Shown here: positions 10,686 to 21,089 of the stretch, in pieces | Layout of the letters: each line of letters begins with the position of its first letter | Numbering within the stretch: the stretch's first letter is position 1 | Program-made: the position numbers and the translations under genes | Origin: Liolophura sinensis | Lineage: Eukaryota > Mollusca > Polyplacophora > Chitonida > Chitonidae | Assembly (NCBI RefSeq): GCF_032854445.1 | Contig: NC_088307.1 | Location: forward strand, 21,760,001 to 21,824,000 | DNA length: 64,000 nt | Reading direction: 5' to 3' | The notes under the pieces: model-generated | The model's database searches: none | Seen by the model: the letters and a program-made list of their open reading frames with translations, nothing else | Told to the model about the DNA's origin: nothing

Positions 10686-11466
10686 TGTTACGACCCAAAC
10701 TGCCTGTATTATATAGAGATGGCTTGTTCGAAATACACGACAGTTTAGCCGCACAAAAAGTAACCAAAACCAGCAGATTTTATTTTACAACAATTTATTA
10801 GCTTAACAAGAACAGATAATAAGACTTATACAAATACTAAAGTACTTAAGTTTAACAAGAAAGGATAGCAGTATCTATACAAATACTAAGGTACTTACGG
10901 TGTCAAGTCCAAACGGACGCATATATTCCACAATATATACCACACAGGCATAAATGCTCAGAGGCAAATTCACAAGAGGGAAAATCCACAGTATAACTGA
11001 GTGTATGACGAAATATACACAAAATTCCACAGACAGGGTCCGTGTACTAATAAGCACTGTGTATACAAGAGCACAAATTAAACATACAAGTTCAGACTGA
11101 ACAAGTGCTCGGTGGAGATAGGATATAACAAAGCCAGAGGCTATACAGACACCAAAATTCAGCACAAAAGGCCTACTAAAGTGATACACAGCAAGAGCAT
11201 CCAAGCTCTCAATGATTCTCCTTTCTCCGTTCTCTTCTCTCTCCGTTCTCTGTTCTCCCCTTTTGACCTGCTTTCATAGGTCTTATATAGCCTGGTGGAA
11301 TTGTCTAGAATAAGAAAATTCCTGAACACTTGATGTAAACAAACAGGCACCGAACTGAGCGTATTCTGGAACTTTCTAAGGTAGAGGCAGACAGCAGGCG
11401 CCGAACTCAGCGTATGTAAACAATGGCAAGCTAAATTTAGAAACTGACGGCAGTCACACACATAAC
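10686..11466 (-). repeat. 5' LTR
   Basis: TG...CA ends. A TATA motif (CTATATAAGACC on the minus strand, near 11280-11292) and a purine-rich stretch (11215-11260) lie in the middle, consistent with a U3/R transition. Short open frames inside (10875-11204, 11159-11584) are not genes. Confidence 0.72.
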
Positions 11467-11668
11467 AACATATACTGTTTCTTCTTGTGGCAGCGCCAGT
11501 CAATGCCGTCAAAGTTCTGCCTCCACTGAAGTACACTAGGCATGAGGCCCCCCACCCAGGGATATAATACTGACCTCGGGCCAAACAGTCCTGCTTTCTT
11601 GCTCTAACACCTCAATGTTGAGCGTCAAGCGTGGTTGCAACAAGTACCATTTTAATAGTCTTTTGTAA
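11467..11668 (-). mobile_element. SINE-B, 5' part of the split copy
   Basis: Reversed, it reads GTACTTGTTGCAACC...CTTGACGCTCAACATTGAGG...GCAAGAAAGCAGGACTG and so on. It aligns with the copies at 46320-46500 and 50710-50900, and continues into 10190-10262 once the LTR element is removed. Confidence 0.75.
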
Positions 11669-11689
11669 AGTCTACCACGAGACAACCTT

Positions 11690-11825
11690 GATCTTTGAAG
11701 CCTGTGTGACACAAACAGGCTTGTTTTGGCGACGGCTCATCACTTGTGTCCTCGCGCTGAACTTATATAATCAGTATCCATCAACAAAATTGTATTAGGT
11801 TTTCACAACAAGGGTTTTGTAAACT
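11690..11825 (+). mobile_element. Element D fragment
   Basis: TTTGAAGCCTGTGTGACACA, GGCTTGTTTTGGCGACGGCT, CACTTGTGTCCTCGCGCTGA and ATCAACAAAATTGTATTAGG match the left half of element D at 28120-28220 and 52850-52960. The GCGCATGCGC end is missing. Confidence 0.6.
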
Positions 11826-12702
11826 CTTGGGTTTGATTCCAGGTATCCTGACTTTGAAAGAGAATTATACATACCGTTAACGACAGTAGCAGAGTAATAC
11901 GATGGGTGGTGCTGAACAAATAGCGGTGTCTTATCTTTTAGCGGAATATTTTCAAGATGTACATACGTCTTCATTTGGCATTGGTTCGGGGAGAGAGGGG
12001 CGCTGTCGCTGTCAAAGGTCGAGAGAGATACACCCATTGCATTATTCAACAAGCATATTGAACTACATTTTACAACAGGCACGCGTCTAAAACTCTCAAA
12101 ATTCATTTCCAGGTATGTCACTTATGTTTTACTTTGTATTCAAGAATATTTAACTTATATATCCTTTATTTGCATAAAGGCCAACTGGCCTTTGAGTATA
12201 CATTAGCTTAGCATCGGTCATGCACACGAGAGACAGTGTGATAGGTGATAATACTGCTTATATTAGCGATATGTACACGAATTAAGCTGTGAACAGGCAG
12301 AACAGTCGTCAGTAGATACTAACTTAGCTAATTTGCGTCGGTCAGAGCGATGCCAATAATAATACGGGATACAGTATGCACTCAAAATGTTGAATGGTGC
12401 ACCCGAACAAAATGGAATTCATCCTTGGCAATATCACAAAGTAAACACTCCCTGTCTTCTAAAGCCACTGATTGCGGTTTATCTCCTCAACCCATCTCTA
12501 CCTGTAATCTACTGGACGAGACCCTTAATCTTGATAGTGTCGTTCTTTACTTAGACACAAATACAAATATGATTAAAGACAAAAGTTGTTAATTGTGATA
12601 TGAAATCGGGCACTTCAGTGATACGACTTGCACGAAATGATCATTTAACCTTTGCTTTACAATGGAGAGAAACACCTCAACATTGCCAATGGCTTCTGTT
12701 AT
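11826..12702. other. Intergenic, nothing recognised apart from a SINE-A scrap
   Basis: At about 12120-12160 a degraded SINE-A body end (GTTTTACTTTGTATTCAAGA) is visible. Open frames at 11795-12121 and 12350-12592 have no domains and no splice support. Confidence 0.5.
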
Positions 12703-12912
12703 ATAAGACGGCGGCCAGCTTCATGACGAGAGCAAAACGGGCAGAGCTCTGGTGAAACCCACGACCATCCGCAGGTTGCTGGAAACCCGCATATAACCGG
12801 AGAGGAAGTCAGCATGCCCTGGTCTTGAACTCACGATGGCCGCATTGGTAAGAGGTTCCTGAGTCAGTGTGCTTCTAGCACGCTGACAACACTGCCACGA
12901 GAGCCTCCTATA
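12703..12912 (-). mobile_element. SINE-A copy, tail missing
   Basis: It runs from ATAAGACGGCGGCCAGC through the full body to the head end CACGAGAGCCTCC. The final GTGTTTTACGCC segment and A-rich tail are absent. Confidence 0.83.
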
Positions 12913-13263
12913 GGCCTACTGTTTTTACATTGCTGCAGTCTTAGTTGAAATTTAATGATATGATTTTCGGTGACACATTGTCAGTCTTGTTTATCGTGTC
13001 TATATTTACCCGACCAGTGGGCAAACCGGTGCAGCTATTTCCTCGAAACATTTACATAACTATGAACAGTGCAAAACTTAATCATCGTGATCTTTTTTTT
13101 AATTTAGATTATGAAAACATGCCAGGAGTAAAATGAAAAACTAATTAATGTACATAGATTTAGGCGAATGACGAAAAGTTTTGTTTTTTACAATGTTTTT
13201 GATTGCCTGTTTTGAACGAAAAAACTTTTTTAAGGTTTTCATAAAAAAAAAACAACGATATCT
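12913..13263. other. Intergenic, AT-rich, nothing recognised
   Basis: A 63-codon open frame (12945-13136) shows no features. Confidence 0.5.
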
Positions 13264-13504
13264 GTGGCCGAGTGATTCTTAGTGCGGCACCGTGTCACAA
13301 GAACCTCTTATCAAATCGCTATGAGTCTGGTTCATACTGCCGTCTTCTCCAATCGTATGTGGGAAAGTCTCCAGCAACCTGCCGATGGTCGTGGGTTTCC
13401 TCCGGGCTCTGCCCGGTTTCCTCCCACCATAATGCTGGCTGCCGTCGTATAAGTGAAATATTCTTGAGTACGGCGTAAAACACCAATCAAATAAATAAAT
13501 AAAT
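13264..13504 (+). mobile_element. SINE-A copy, nearly full length
   Basis: The tRNA-like head begins GTGGCCGAGTGATTCTTAGT, with a degraded box B (GAGTCTGGTTCATACTGC). The body and CGGCGTAAAACACCAATC then lead into an (AAAT)n tail. Confidence 0.87.
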
Positions 13505-13592
13505 ATAAATTCTGTGTTCATGGCAGAGTTTGACCCGTACCTTGGGTATCTCGTACCTTTACCAACAATCGATGGTTCGCTCCTTACTTTTC

Positions 13593-13825
13593 GAAAAATA
13601 ATCTGTTAAATTTAACAGACATTCTATTGTCTGAGTGATGCTAAAATTTATTCTGTTATGACAGCCGATAATTCTGTTAAATATAACACAAGTATTCTAC
13701 TAATTCAACATAAAAGTCGTGTTAAACTAACAGAACATTATATTTAGTATGACACAGTGTTATGTGGTAATAACAAATTTCCTGTTAAACTTAACACATA
13801 TTTTAACATATTTTTTTTAGTGTAG
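13593..13825. mobile_element. MITE-E copy
   Basis: AAAAATAATCTGTTAAATTT at the left is mirrored by AAACTTAACACA...TTTTTTTTAGTGTA at the right. The interior is built of short AACAGA/TCTGTT palindromes. Five copies occur in the window (19449, 26369, 56912, 60449). It has no coding capacity. Confidence 0.7.
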
Positions 13826-13884
13826 AGAGACCATGCAAAAGGTCAATGCTCTTTGTTCTGTGTTTTAACCACATTAGGACATAC

Positions 13885-14135
13885 GGCAGGTGACTCACTT
13901 AGCATTCAGCACTGAGAGATAAGAGCAAGGAAACAGGACTGTTGGCCCAGTGTCAGTATAATGTTGCTGGGTAGGATGTCATGTCTGGTGTCTTCAGCAT
14001 GATACTTCAGTCGCGGTTGCACTGTAGCGGCATTGACTCACCCTGTCACAAGAAGACACATTCTATATTCACACACCTAATGGCTCCTCATCGTCATGTG
14101 ACTGAAACACTGTTTATTACGACTTAAAAACCCGA
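13885..14135 (+). mobile_element. SINE-B copy
   Basis: GCACTGAGAGATAAGAGCAAGGAAACAGG-like start (in pieces), GTCAGTATAATGTTGCTGGG, CACAAGAAGACACATTCTAT and CATGTGACTGAAACACTGTT match the other SINE-B copies in order. The head is truncated. Confidence 0.75.
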
Positions 14136-14153
14136 GCGTTCATGCATACATAT

Positions 14154-14289
14154 TATCAGCGTGTTGCATCAATATATAACATATTTCGTTTTGAAGATGA
14201 ATATTTACACTCACCTTTCGGGTTGGTGAAAATCTCTATCGTCTTCAAAACGAAATATCAGACCAGATACCTGCGCAACACGCTGGTAT
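14154..14289. other. Foldback (hairpin) sequence
   Basis: Arms of about 60 bp are inverted around a CACC/GGTG-closed loop near 14217-14228. The strongest paired segments are AGCGTGTTGC and ATATTTCGTTTTGAAGA, each present again in reverse complement in the right arm. Overall pairing is roughly three quarters. It could be a tiny foldback transposon or a structured transcript segment. No flanking duplication is obvious. Confidence 0.65.
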
Positions 14290-14385
14290 ATTGTCACAGT
14301 GACCAGTATTACAGACACTTGTTCTTAAATTCATACGCGTACTTCAGCCAATGTAGGCTGTTTTTTCACGGATGTTTTGATCTAT

Positions 14386-14428
14386 TTGATTGCTGTTTTA
14401 CGCCATAGTCAAAAATATTTCACTTATG
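14386..14428 (-). mobile_element. SINE-A tail fragment
   Basis: TTTGATTGCTGTTTTACGCC and CAAAAATATTTCACTTATGA match only the last 45 bp of the SINE body. Confidence 0.6.
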
Positions 14429-14611
14429 AGTGACGCTGATATCGGCTGGCGCATGCGTCTGTGACTCTGTAAGTATGCAGATATGATATCAAACGCTTCA
14501 GGCTGTGTTCCTTGCTCGCCTATTCGTCGAATGCGGTTGTTTATCGAAGGATGATGGACAAATCAGAAGCCTAGAAGTTTCACTGAGTTGAGATGGGTAT
14601 ATGTATGTCTC

Positions 14612-14672
14612 TGTGTGTGTGTGTGTGTGTGTGTGTTGTTTTTTTTTTTTGTTTTTTTTTTTACCTTTTTTT
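14612..14672. repeat. (TG)n followed by poly-T microsatellite
   Basis: CTCTGTGTGTGTGTGTG is followed by two T runs. A second run of T blocks separated by G lies at 14799-14858. The F/V-rich and K/H/T-rich open frames here (14498-14689, 14790-14996) are artefacts of these runs. Confidence 0.9.
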
Positions 14673-14872
14673 TTTAAGTGACGATTCAAGTCTTGTCCTG
14701 CGAAGTTAAGCCAGGGGAAATGTCAAACAGATACAAGCGATAGCATTGTCAACTGTAGTTTTTCACATGCAATTAGAAATCCTCTTAATTTGTGTTTTGT
14801 TTTTTTTTTTTTGTTTGTTTTTTTTTTTTTTTTTTCGTTTGTTTTTTTTTTTTTTTTTCGGTGCTTAATTAA

Positions 14873-15721
14873 GGCATTTCGGGTGTCTCAATTGTTAATA
14901 TTTCCTTGTTTCTCAATAAAGGGTGAAGAAAACAGCAAAGAAAGTAATAAAACTGCTGCGCAGATCGTTAGTCCCCTTGGGGGGCTTCCCCAATGAAATG
15001 AATGGGTGACCCTGGTGTAATGGATGACTACCTTAGTTATCATCATATTCAACAATGTTGAATATTCAATGTTAACTTTTCTAAAGATAGCACCTTTCTA
15101 AAGAAAGATTCTACGGCTAAATCCTCCTGGCTGCATCAGTAGTGTTCAGTAGAGCGTGCGGTTAAAACCAGGTTAGGACATTGGCGAATATTTTATAATA
15201 CACACATTACATATATATGTGTGCTTTTCTGGAATCAATGGCTTTAACCATGCCAGTTAGATAAATGACTCTCTTCCCCCTTTCACTTTGATTTTAGTCA
15301 GAAAGGAACGCAAGGTCTGGTACCTTATCAAGCGATGTAAAGAACGCATAGTTTTATTTTTAATATGGAGTACATGGTGTTGCATAGCATATAAAATAAC
15401 AATAAAACTTCTCAGCGTTCTTCTGATAGATTAAAAATGGCTTAAAGCTAGAGTTGTCCTAAGGCCCCCCAGAGTCAGTCCGTAAATTAAGAAGCCCGCT
15501 TGGTGACTTTAACGGTGATAACTGTCCAAACAATAATCATTGATAACTTTTCCGAAGTTTTTCCTACCGTTCACGGAAAACACATTAATTAGAAGAGTTA
15601 TTAGAAAATATAAAACATGCCTCAAACATGAAAAGTGTTTCATCTCTTTCTTTGGCACATCTTTCTTCATTTTCCTTAAAATCACCCTCTTAGTTTTCTG
15701 GCACCTTTTAATGCATTCTTT
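14873..15721. other. Intergenic, nothing recognised
   Basis: AT-rich. A short palindrome (ACACATTACATATATATGTG) lies near 15201. No gene, RNA or known element is seen. Confidence 0.5.
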
Positions 15722-15832
15722 AAGAGTGATGGAATGGCGGTCTGGTACCTGACCAAGACTTGGACTGTAATCAGTGGTTCGGGTTCAAATCCCCTTGATT
15801 GGGCTGATTAATATTTTTAACTGAAGCCTGAC
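15722..15832 (+). mobile_element. tRNA-like SINE head
   Basis: GGTTCGGGTTCAAATCCCCT (15776-15795) is a good box B and contains GGTTCAAATCC. Upstream, TGGAATGGCGGTCTGGTACC could be a box A remnant. The body matches none of the other families here. Confidence 0.4.
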
Positions 15833-15845
15833 ATTTGGTGTCATG

Positions 15846-16150
15846 CCGCCATAAGTAATAGCTATGAAGGCTTTGACAAAATGGCGTCATAAGTAATAGC
15901 TATGAAGGCTTTGACAAAATGACGTCGAAAGTAAAAGCTATGAAGGCTTTGCCAAAATGACGTCATAAGTAATAGCTATGAAGGCTTTGCCAAAATGACG
16001 TCATAAGTAATTAGCTATGAAGGCTTTGACAAAATGACGTCATAAATAATAGCTATGAAGGCTTTGCCAAAATGACGTCATAAGTAATAGCTATGAAGGC
16101 TTTGACAAAATGACGTCATAAGTAATAGCTATGAAGGCTTTGGCAAAAAT
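15846..16150. repeat. 38-bp tandem repeat, 8 copies, with CRE octamers
   Basis: Units of 38 bp read (T)GACGTCATAAGTAATAGCTATGAAGG... Five copies carry the perfect palindrome TGACGTCA, the consensus CREB/ATF site, at 15958, 15996, 16035, 16073 and 16111. Copies 1-3 have variants (GCCGCCATAA, TGGCGTCA, TGACGTCG). No gene lies immediately downstream: the nearest supported promoter is at 18778. A regulatory role is an inference from motif density only. Confidence 0.92.
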
Positions 16151-17136
16151 GACTGGATGCTTAACTCACAGTGTCCAAACGCTAATGACAAAGTTAAGAA
16201 AAGATTTTTCAGCATAGGGGACCTGAAGAAATAAGTAGTGAGTGAAGATACTCGTCAGGTCTTCAGTGTATTTCTTTTGATGCACGAATCTTTGCACGTA
16301 CAGTCACGCACAGTTCTGTCCAATGAATTATTGTTGTAATAGCTTTAAGGACAAAGAACGTACTAGCTTGAACTACGTGTCATAAAAAAATTATAAATTA
16401 ATTATAAAAAATAGTTTGATCTTATTTTTAGTAAAATGAATTTAAAACTTTTAATCCTACTATGACCTTTTCTGAAAACATTTTGATATTATTTCAACTT
16501 TTTGCCTCTTGACACTCATTGATTGCTATATTTTATCATTTATCCATCTTCATTTATAGCCACTAATGCATTCAATAAATGGATCTTGAAACGAACGATT
16601 TCAAGCCAAAACATATTGCTGTCACATCACTCATACACGCTGGTTCCAACAAACCCATATGGAATGCCGTGTTCTAAATGCATTTTAGTCGATAAGAAAA
16701 CTTCTAAAAACTTAAATCAAACTACTTTCCTGGACAGTGTTTCATCACATAACTACTTTATTATAGTGTTGTATTTTCTTTAAGCACGATACAGTAGAAT
16801 TATACTCTGGAGCTCTCCTTAAAGATGCTTTTCCACAATTCACTAGATTAAGGCGCAAAACAGCAGAACACATGATGTAATGTTGTGGTTTCACTGCACC
16901 TTTTTTTACACCTTTCGCACTAAAATAATCATTAGGAGAGAGATGTTCTACGGAAAAATGCCCTGTAGCGGTGCCCTGCACTGCCATCAAACGTTACCCT
17001 GAAAATATACATTTTTCACTTTGTTCAAGTTTTCACTTATACAAGATGACGGTAGGAATCAATGCATCGAAATGGACATTCGTATACTAGCCGTCAACCA
17101 ATAATGACATTTTCCTAAAAGGCCAGCTCTCAAAAC
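16151..17136. other. Intergenic, nothing recognised
   Basis: AT-rich. Open frames at 16523-16783 (plus) and 16745-16990 (minus) have no domains or splice support. Confidence 0.5.
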
Positions 17137-17345
17137 TACGTTTAACACAAACCACCAAAGAATTAAGAAAGAATATGTAGTACGAAGTTAGGACTGAATC
17201 ATGCAAACAGAAGCAATCAACAGTTCCCATTGATGTTGGATAGGCGCAAGGTATGTTCTAGGCGAATGAGTGAACTTAGTTAGTATCGAAATCGTGTACA
17301 CACGAGTGCAGGGACTAAACGAACGCCCTCAGACAGGAACAAAAA
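17137..17345 (+). repeat. Dispersed repeat family F, copy 1
   Basis: TTTAACACAAACCACCAAAG, GAAGTTAGGACTGAATCATG and GCAATCAACAGTTCCCATTG recur with modest divergence at 63658-63770. The order and spacing match over at least 110 bp. It is unclassified, and no terminal repeats are seen. Confidence 0.6.
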
Positions 17346-17469
17346 AGTCTGACTTACAGCGGCATCCTAACCATTGGGAGCTGAATTCAACCCTTTCTCC
17401 TCTTCGGGCAGTTACTAGACAGCTGCTGTAAAAGTAATGATGATGCTAAATAGCCGCTGACGAGTCCAA

Positions 17470-17715
17470 CGAATTATTTATTTATTTATTTATTTATTTT
17501 TTTATTTGGTGTTTTACGCCTTATTCAAGAGCACTTCACTTATATGACGGCGACCAGCATAATGCTGGGAGAAAACGATGCAAAGCCGGGAATAGCCAAA
17601 GGTTGCTGTCAGACTTTCCCACGTACGGTCAGAGAGGAAGCCAGCATGAGCAGAACTTGAACTCATAACTACCTTGCTGTGCTGGCGTGCCAACGAATAA
17701 CTAAGCCATGCATTA
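17470..17715 (-). mobile_element. SINE-A copy, diverged
   Basis: An (ATTT)n tail, then GGTGTTTTACGCCTTATTCA, the body, and a head ending near TAACTAAGCCATGCA. It is more diverged than most copies. It lies just upstream of the start of the first duplication copy. Confidence 0.8.
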
Positions 17716-18777
17716 CTCTCTCCACGATAGACCCCTTATAACCTTATGGTTTGATGACCTGTCGAAAGGTAGCCGTTTTTCTGGTACAAGTGATGATTTT
17801 CATTGTTAGCCAATGTGCGCTCCGTACAAGCTGAAAGCCTTCGCGAAAGACTACAAATTTTCATGGGTAGTAAGAAATTGACCACTGAAAACTAATTTGA
17901 ATTAATTCGTAGATAAGCGGACGTTACTGTTGAGATATTCCTGGCCAAACAGCTCTGAGTACATCGCAGATAAAGTTTCCGGCATATTCATCAGGGAAAA
18001 GATATTTTATGTATCATTTACCGCTGAAGAGAGAAACAGGGAAGCCCCTCTGTTTCACGGGCATGCAGAGTACTGTAGTGTTAGCCCAGCAGTCTCAGAC
18101 TTCCACGAATAGCCCGTCTTCAGAAACCCCCAACCACCAAAAAATTGTACCCAACTGGCATTGGCAAATCCTCTTCTAACACACATGTAATCCAGTGGTT
18201 CAAACTTTTAAAGTGAGTCGAACTGACTTCTGTGTTTCGGCAGAGGTTGGCAGACTAAGGCTACGGTCACTGCATTAGGAGAGTAGCCATGCGTCTGGCC
18301 AGCGGGATTATATATGGTCCATGTTTTGTAGATGCCCTTTGTTCTTTTTTCGCCATATGAATTTTAACATTATTTTCCGATATCACCAGGAAAGCTCTCA
18401 AAGTAATCATCAACTTGATGCATTGGCCATGAGTCATTTTTTGCTTTAGACCGTAGACAAATGTTTATCCAGCATCATAGTGTCACAAAAACATGAACAT
18501 TAATCAGACTTTGACAAACCCACAGCCACTGATAAAATGTTAACGGGTGCAAAATTAGAATTATACTCTTTTTTTGTATATAACACTGAGGGTGAGATAA
18601 TTCATGCCCCAGGCTGTGACGCAATGCCTTACCTGATGCACAAAAAAAGTAAAAGACCGCTAACGGCCCTAAAAGATATGCTCCCATTGAAAAGATTTTT
18701 CCGAATTTGTTCTTTTTTTTTTCTTTTCCTTTTAACTTTTTTTTCTTTTAACTTTCCATAAAAAAGTCCGGTGAGGG

Positions 18778-18785
18778 TATATAAG
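18778..18785 (+). promoter_or_regulatory. TATA box of galaxin-like gene 1
   Basis: TATATAAG in the context GGTGAGGGTATATAAGTAACG. The same box and flank occur in copy 2 (24590-24597). Transcription is expected about 25-30 bp downstream, near 18808, at the start of the conserved non-coding exon. Confidence 0.75.
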
Positions 18786-18807
18786 TAACGTCTCGCCGAG
18801 GGAACTT

Positions 18808-18918
18808 CATGTGGGTCCAGAAACGAGAATTCAGGAGCTCAGCCTTGAGAACACCCGACGAATCACGGCGAGGGGATCTTTATCAGTCGAAGATAAACTA
18901 CAGTGGTACACAAAACTG
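18808..18918 (+). other. 5' non-coding exon 1 of galaxin-like gene 1
   Basis: The region after the TATA box is strongly conserved with copy 2 (GAGAATTCAGGAGCTCAGCC, ACACCCGACGAATCACGG). It ends at a consensus donor AACTG|GTAAGG. It has no ATG in frame with the peptide. The 5' limit is inferred from the TATA position, not seen directly. Confidence 0.6.
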
Positions 18919-19004
18919 GTAAGGTGCATTACAATGAAATAGGATGAATACAGTAGAGAATCTAGGTAGATTTGAACAAACAACTTTCACTCCGTTTGTG
19001 CTTG

Positions 19005-19082
19005 CCGCTGTGTTACAAGTGAAATATTCTTGAGTATACCGTAAAACACCAAACTGAATAAAATAAATATATAAATAAATAA
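19005..19082 (+). mobile_element. SINE-A 3' fragment in intron 1 of gene 1
   Basis: Only GTGTTACAAGTGAAATATTC to the A-rich tail remains. A longer SINE-A occupies the matching place in gene 2 (25810-25951), so the insertion predates the gene duplication and copy 1 later lost its 5' part. Confidence 0.75.
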
Positions 19083-19113
19083 TCTGTTTGCGTGTTTCTG
19101 TTTTGTAGACAAA

Positions 19114-20679
19114 ATGGCATCCTCTGTGGCAGTTCAGATGCTGGTGGTCTTCTTGATCCTGACTACTTGTTCCATGACAAATGGTTGTTGGCTTCGTCGG
19201 AGTAAGTATTCATGTTCAACCATAACACGGTTACATTTTCAGTACACCCTGTAAGATCCAGTTGCGAATGCACATGCGACTAGTTAAAACAACCGAGAAA
19301 CAAAACGTCGTAAATCTTCATCGCGAGAAATTGTCGTAAATCTTGGATTACGTACGAGCATTGCAAACAATTTTCATGAATTTTATCCAGGTTCTTGTCA
19401 GGTTTTTCTTTGATACCATGCCCGGCATCACGTTACTACCACGAATGCACACAAAATCAATCTGGTAATTTTAACAGAAAGTCTGTTGTTTGCATGATGT
19501 TAGAATGTATTCTATTACTATAACAATATTCTGTCATACTGAACATATCATCCTATTAGTCTAGTGCAGTCTTTATGTTAGATGAATAGAATATGTGTGT
19601 TATAGTTAACAAAACAATCTACTGTAGTAGCAGGATACATTCTAACATCACTTAGACAACAGACTCTCTCTTAACATAACCATATTAATTTTCATAGTGT
19701 ATATGGTAATGCAACAGTCGCAGTGTCAGTTTAGGTGTGACTTCAAACAACCCCATGGACTTCAATCGGGGTAAATCGGTCACGATTGATTACGAATAAA
19801 TGATCTTGACGAATGACAATGGTCTGCTGTGTCTGAGGCTTAATTTACCACACCTTGTTGTAAATCCATTATCCTCAAATTTCTTTAAAAAATGAGATTT
19901 TTGGAAAAAGACCTTATTTATCTAAAAACTAGTTCAAACGATACCAATTAAAATAGGATATTTAACCTAAGAAAATTAATAACGGAAAACATTACTGTGC
20001 CGCCTTTTTTTAATCCTGTTCAACTTCAACTGTTTTGAACATACTTCACCTAAAAGCAAAATTTATGAGATGTAAAATAAAATCACAGATCTTAGTTTCT
20101 CCAGGTTCGCTTTATATCAGTGCAAATACTGGTAAATTTTGTGCATAAATCTTGACCAACGCCGAGGTCACTGGTTAGGGGGCCGGAAGTCATGTCAAAA
20201 GACCTTTCAACTGATTGATGAATGTTGAGTAAATAGATCTACGCTGCGCAAGTATGAAACGCCACCTAGCGGACATTACTTTCAAGTGGTAGTACTACAC
20301 ACCAACACATCAATCAGAGTGTGCATGAAAACAACAACAAATATTTTCCGATTCCTAGAAGTTTTATCCAGATCAATGTTAGTATTTTTTAAAAGAGTAT
20401 TTATGAACAAAAAATAAAAATCCCTTTTTATAAGGCTTAATACGAATATAACAACTTTATTCCTCTTTTTCGTCTATTTCAGGAAGGTGCGATGGGAAAT
20501 GTTACAACCCACTTTTCAGAATATGTTGTGATGGGGTGATACGGTCAAGGATAGGGCTTTCTATCGCATGTTGTGGTAAAAATACCTACAGCCGAGTGAC
20601 GGCGATATGCTGTGGTGGAACTATATACGATATTTTTTTTAACCCCCATAGAAAATGCTGTGGGAAACATTTATGTTGA
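19114..20679 (+). CDS. Secreted 12-cysteine galaxin-like peptide, gene 1 (two coding exons)
   Basis: Coding exons are 19114-19201 and 20483-20679, joined in phase 1 (donor CGGA|GTAAGT, acceptor TTTCAG|GAAGG), giving 94 residues. Residues 1-24 form a clear signal peptide (MASSVAVQMLVVFLILTTCS, then MTNG), with cleavage likely before Cys25. The mature part has 12 cysteines and four CC pairs (ICCDG, ACCGK, ICCGG, KCCGK) with 13, 11 and 14 residues between pairs. The CCxG and TIYD/NTYS pattern is that of galaxin repeats. Galaxins are secreted proteins known from coral skeleton, and related proteins occur in molluscs, including a squid galaxin reported to be antimicrobial. The ATG follows the acceptor (TTTTGTAG|ACAAAATGG) and has an A at -3. 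A shell-matrix, mucus or antimicrobial role is inference. A disulfide-rich peptide of another family is the main alternative. Confidence 0.85.
19449..19702. mobile_element. MITE-E copy in intron 2 of gene 1
   Basis: TTAACAGAAAGTCTGTTGTT at the left and TTTTCATAGTGTA at the right enclose paired CTGTTA/TAACAG-type segments. The same element is at the same place in gene 2 (26369-26623), so it also predates the duplication. Confidence 0.7.
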
Positions 20680-20783
20680 GGCAGTAAAGTTGTTGGGATA
20701 TGAGGGTAGAAAAGACATGTTTACAAAATCCAATACTTTGTAGCACATTTGTCTATTTTCTCTTTTATATTTTCAATTTGGCA

Positions 20784-20789
20784 AATAAA
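20784..20789 (+). terminator. Polyadenylation signal of galaxin-like gene 1
   Basis: AATAAA lies 105 bp after the stop in GGCAAATAAAGTGCAAGTCA. The signal and its flank are identical in gene 2 (27769-27774). Confidence 0.8.
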
Positions 20790-21089
20790 GTGCAAGTCAT
20801 ACCTTGAAACCCCCCCAAAATGTTAAGAATTTTGTTTCCAGTAGGAACGAGAAATGTACTTATTCTACCAGTCCTCTGATTGCTACACTTTGTCTAAAGC
20901 TTCACTGATTGGTTGATTAACGGATTGAATGACATGTAACTAATTACATGTACGTTGATATGATCGATTGATTGATTGATTGATTATTTAACATCTCCGT
21001 GATGTTTGTGCACCTCATTACCTCCGTTTTACAAGTGTCAGCATAACCCACGTACTGCACAACGTGCTTACGGGAGAAGGGAAAGTAAA

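Larger units (their letters stand above)
10263..11466 (-). mobile_element. Gypsy-type LTR retrotransposon remnant, nested in SINE-B
   Basis: In minus-strand order there is an LTR of about 780 bp (11466-10686, ends TGTTATG...GTAACA), a 3-nt spacer, a primer binding site TGGGGGCTCATCCGGGA, the start of gag, and then only the last 19 or so bases of a 3' LTR (GTTTGGGTTGTAACA at 10263). The outer ends are TGTT...AACA, and the 4-bp flanking duplication ACAT (10259-10262 and 11467-11470) lies within a SINE-B copy, showing a genuine insertion. Pol is entirely deleted, as is most of gag and the 3' LTR. The element is immobile. It is assigned to Gypsy from the primer site and gag start; no pol is available to confirm this. 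Confidence 0.8.

Noticed and set aside
14790-14996. 68-codon F/V-rich frame
   Set aside because: Translation of poly-T runs.
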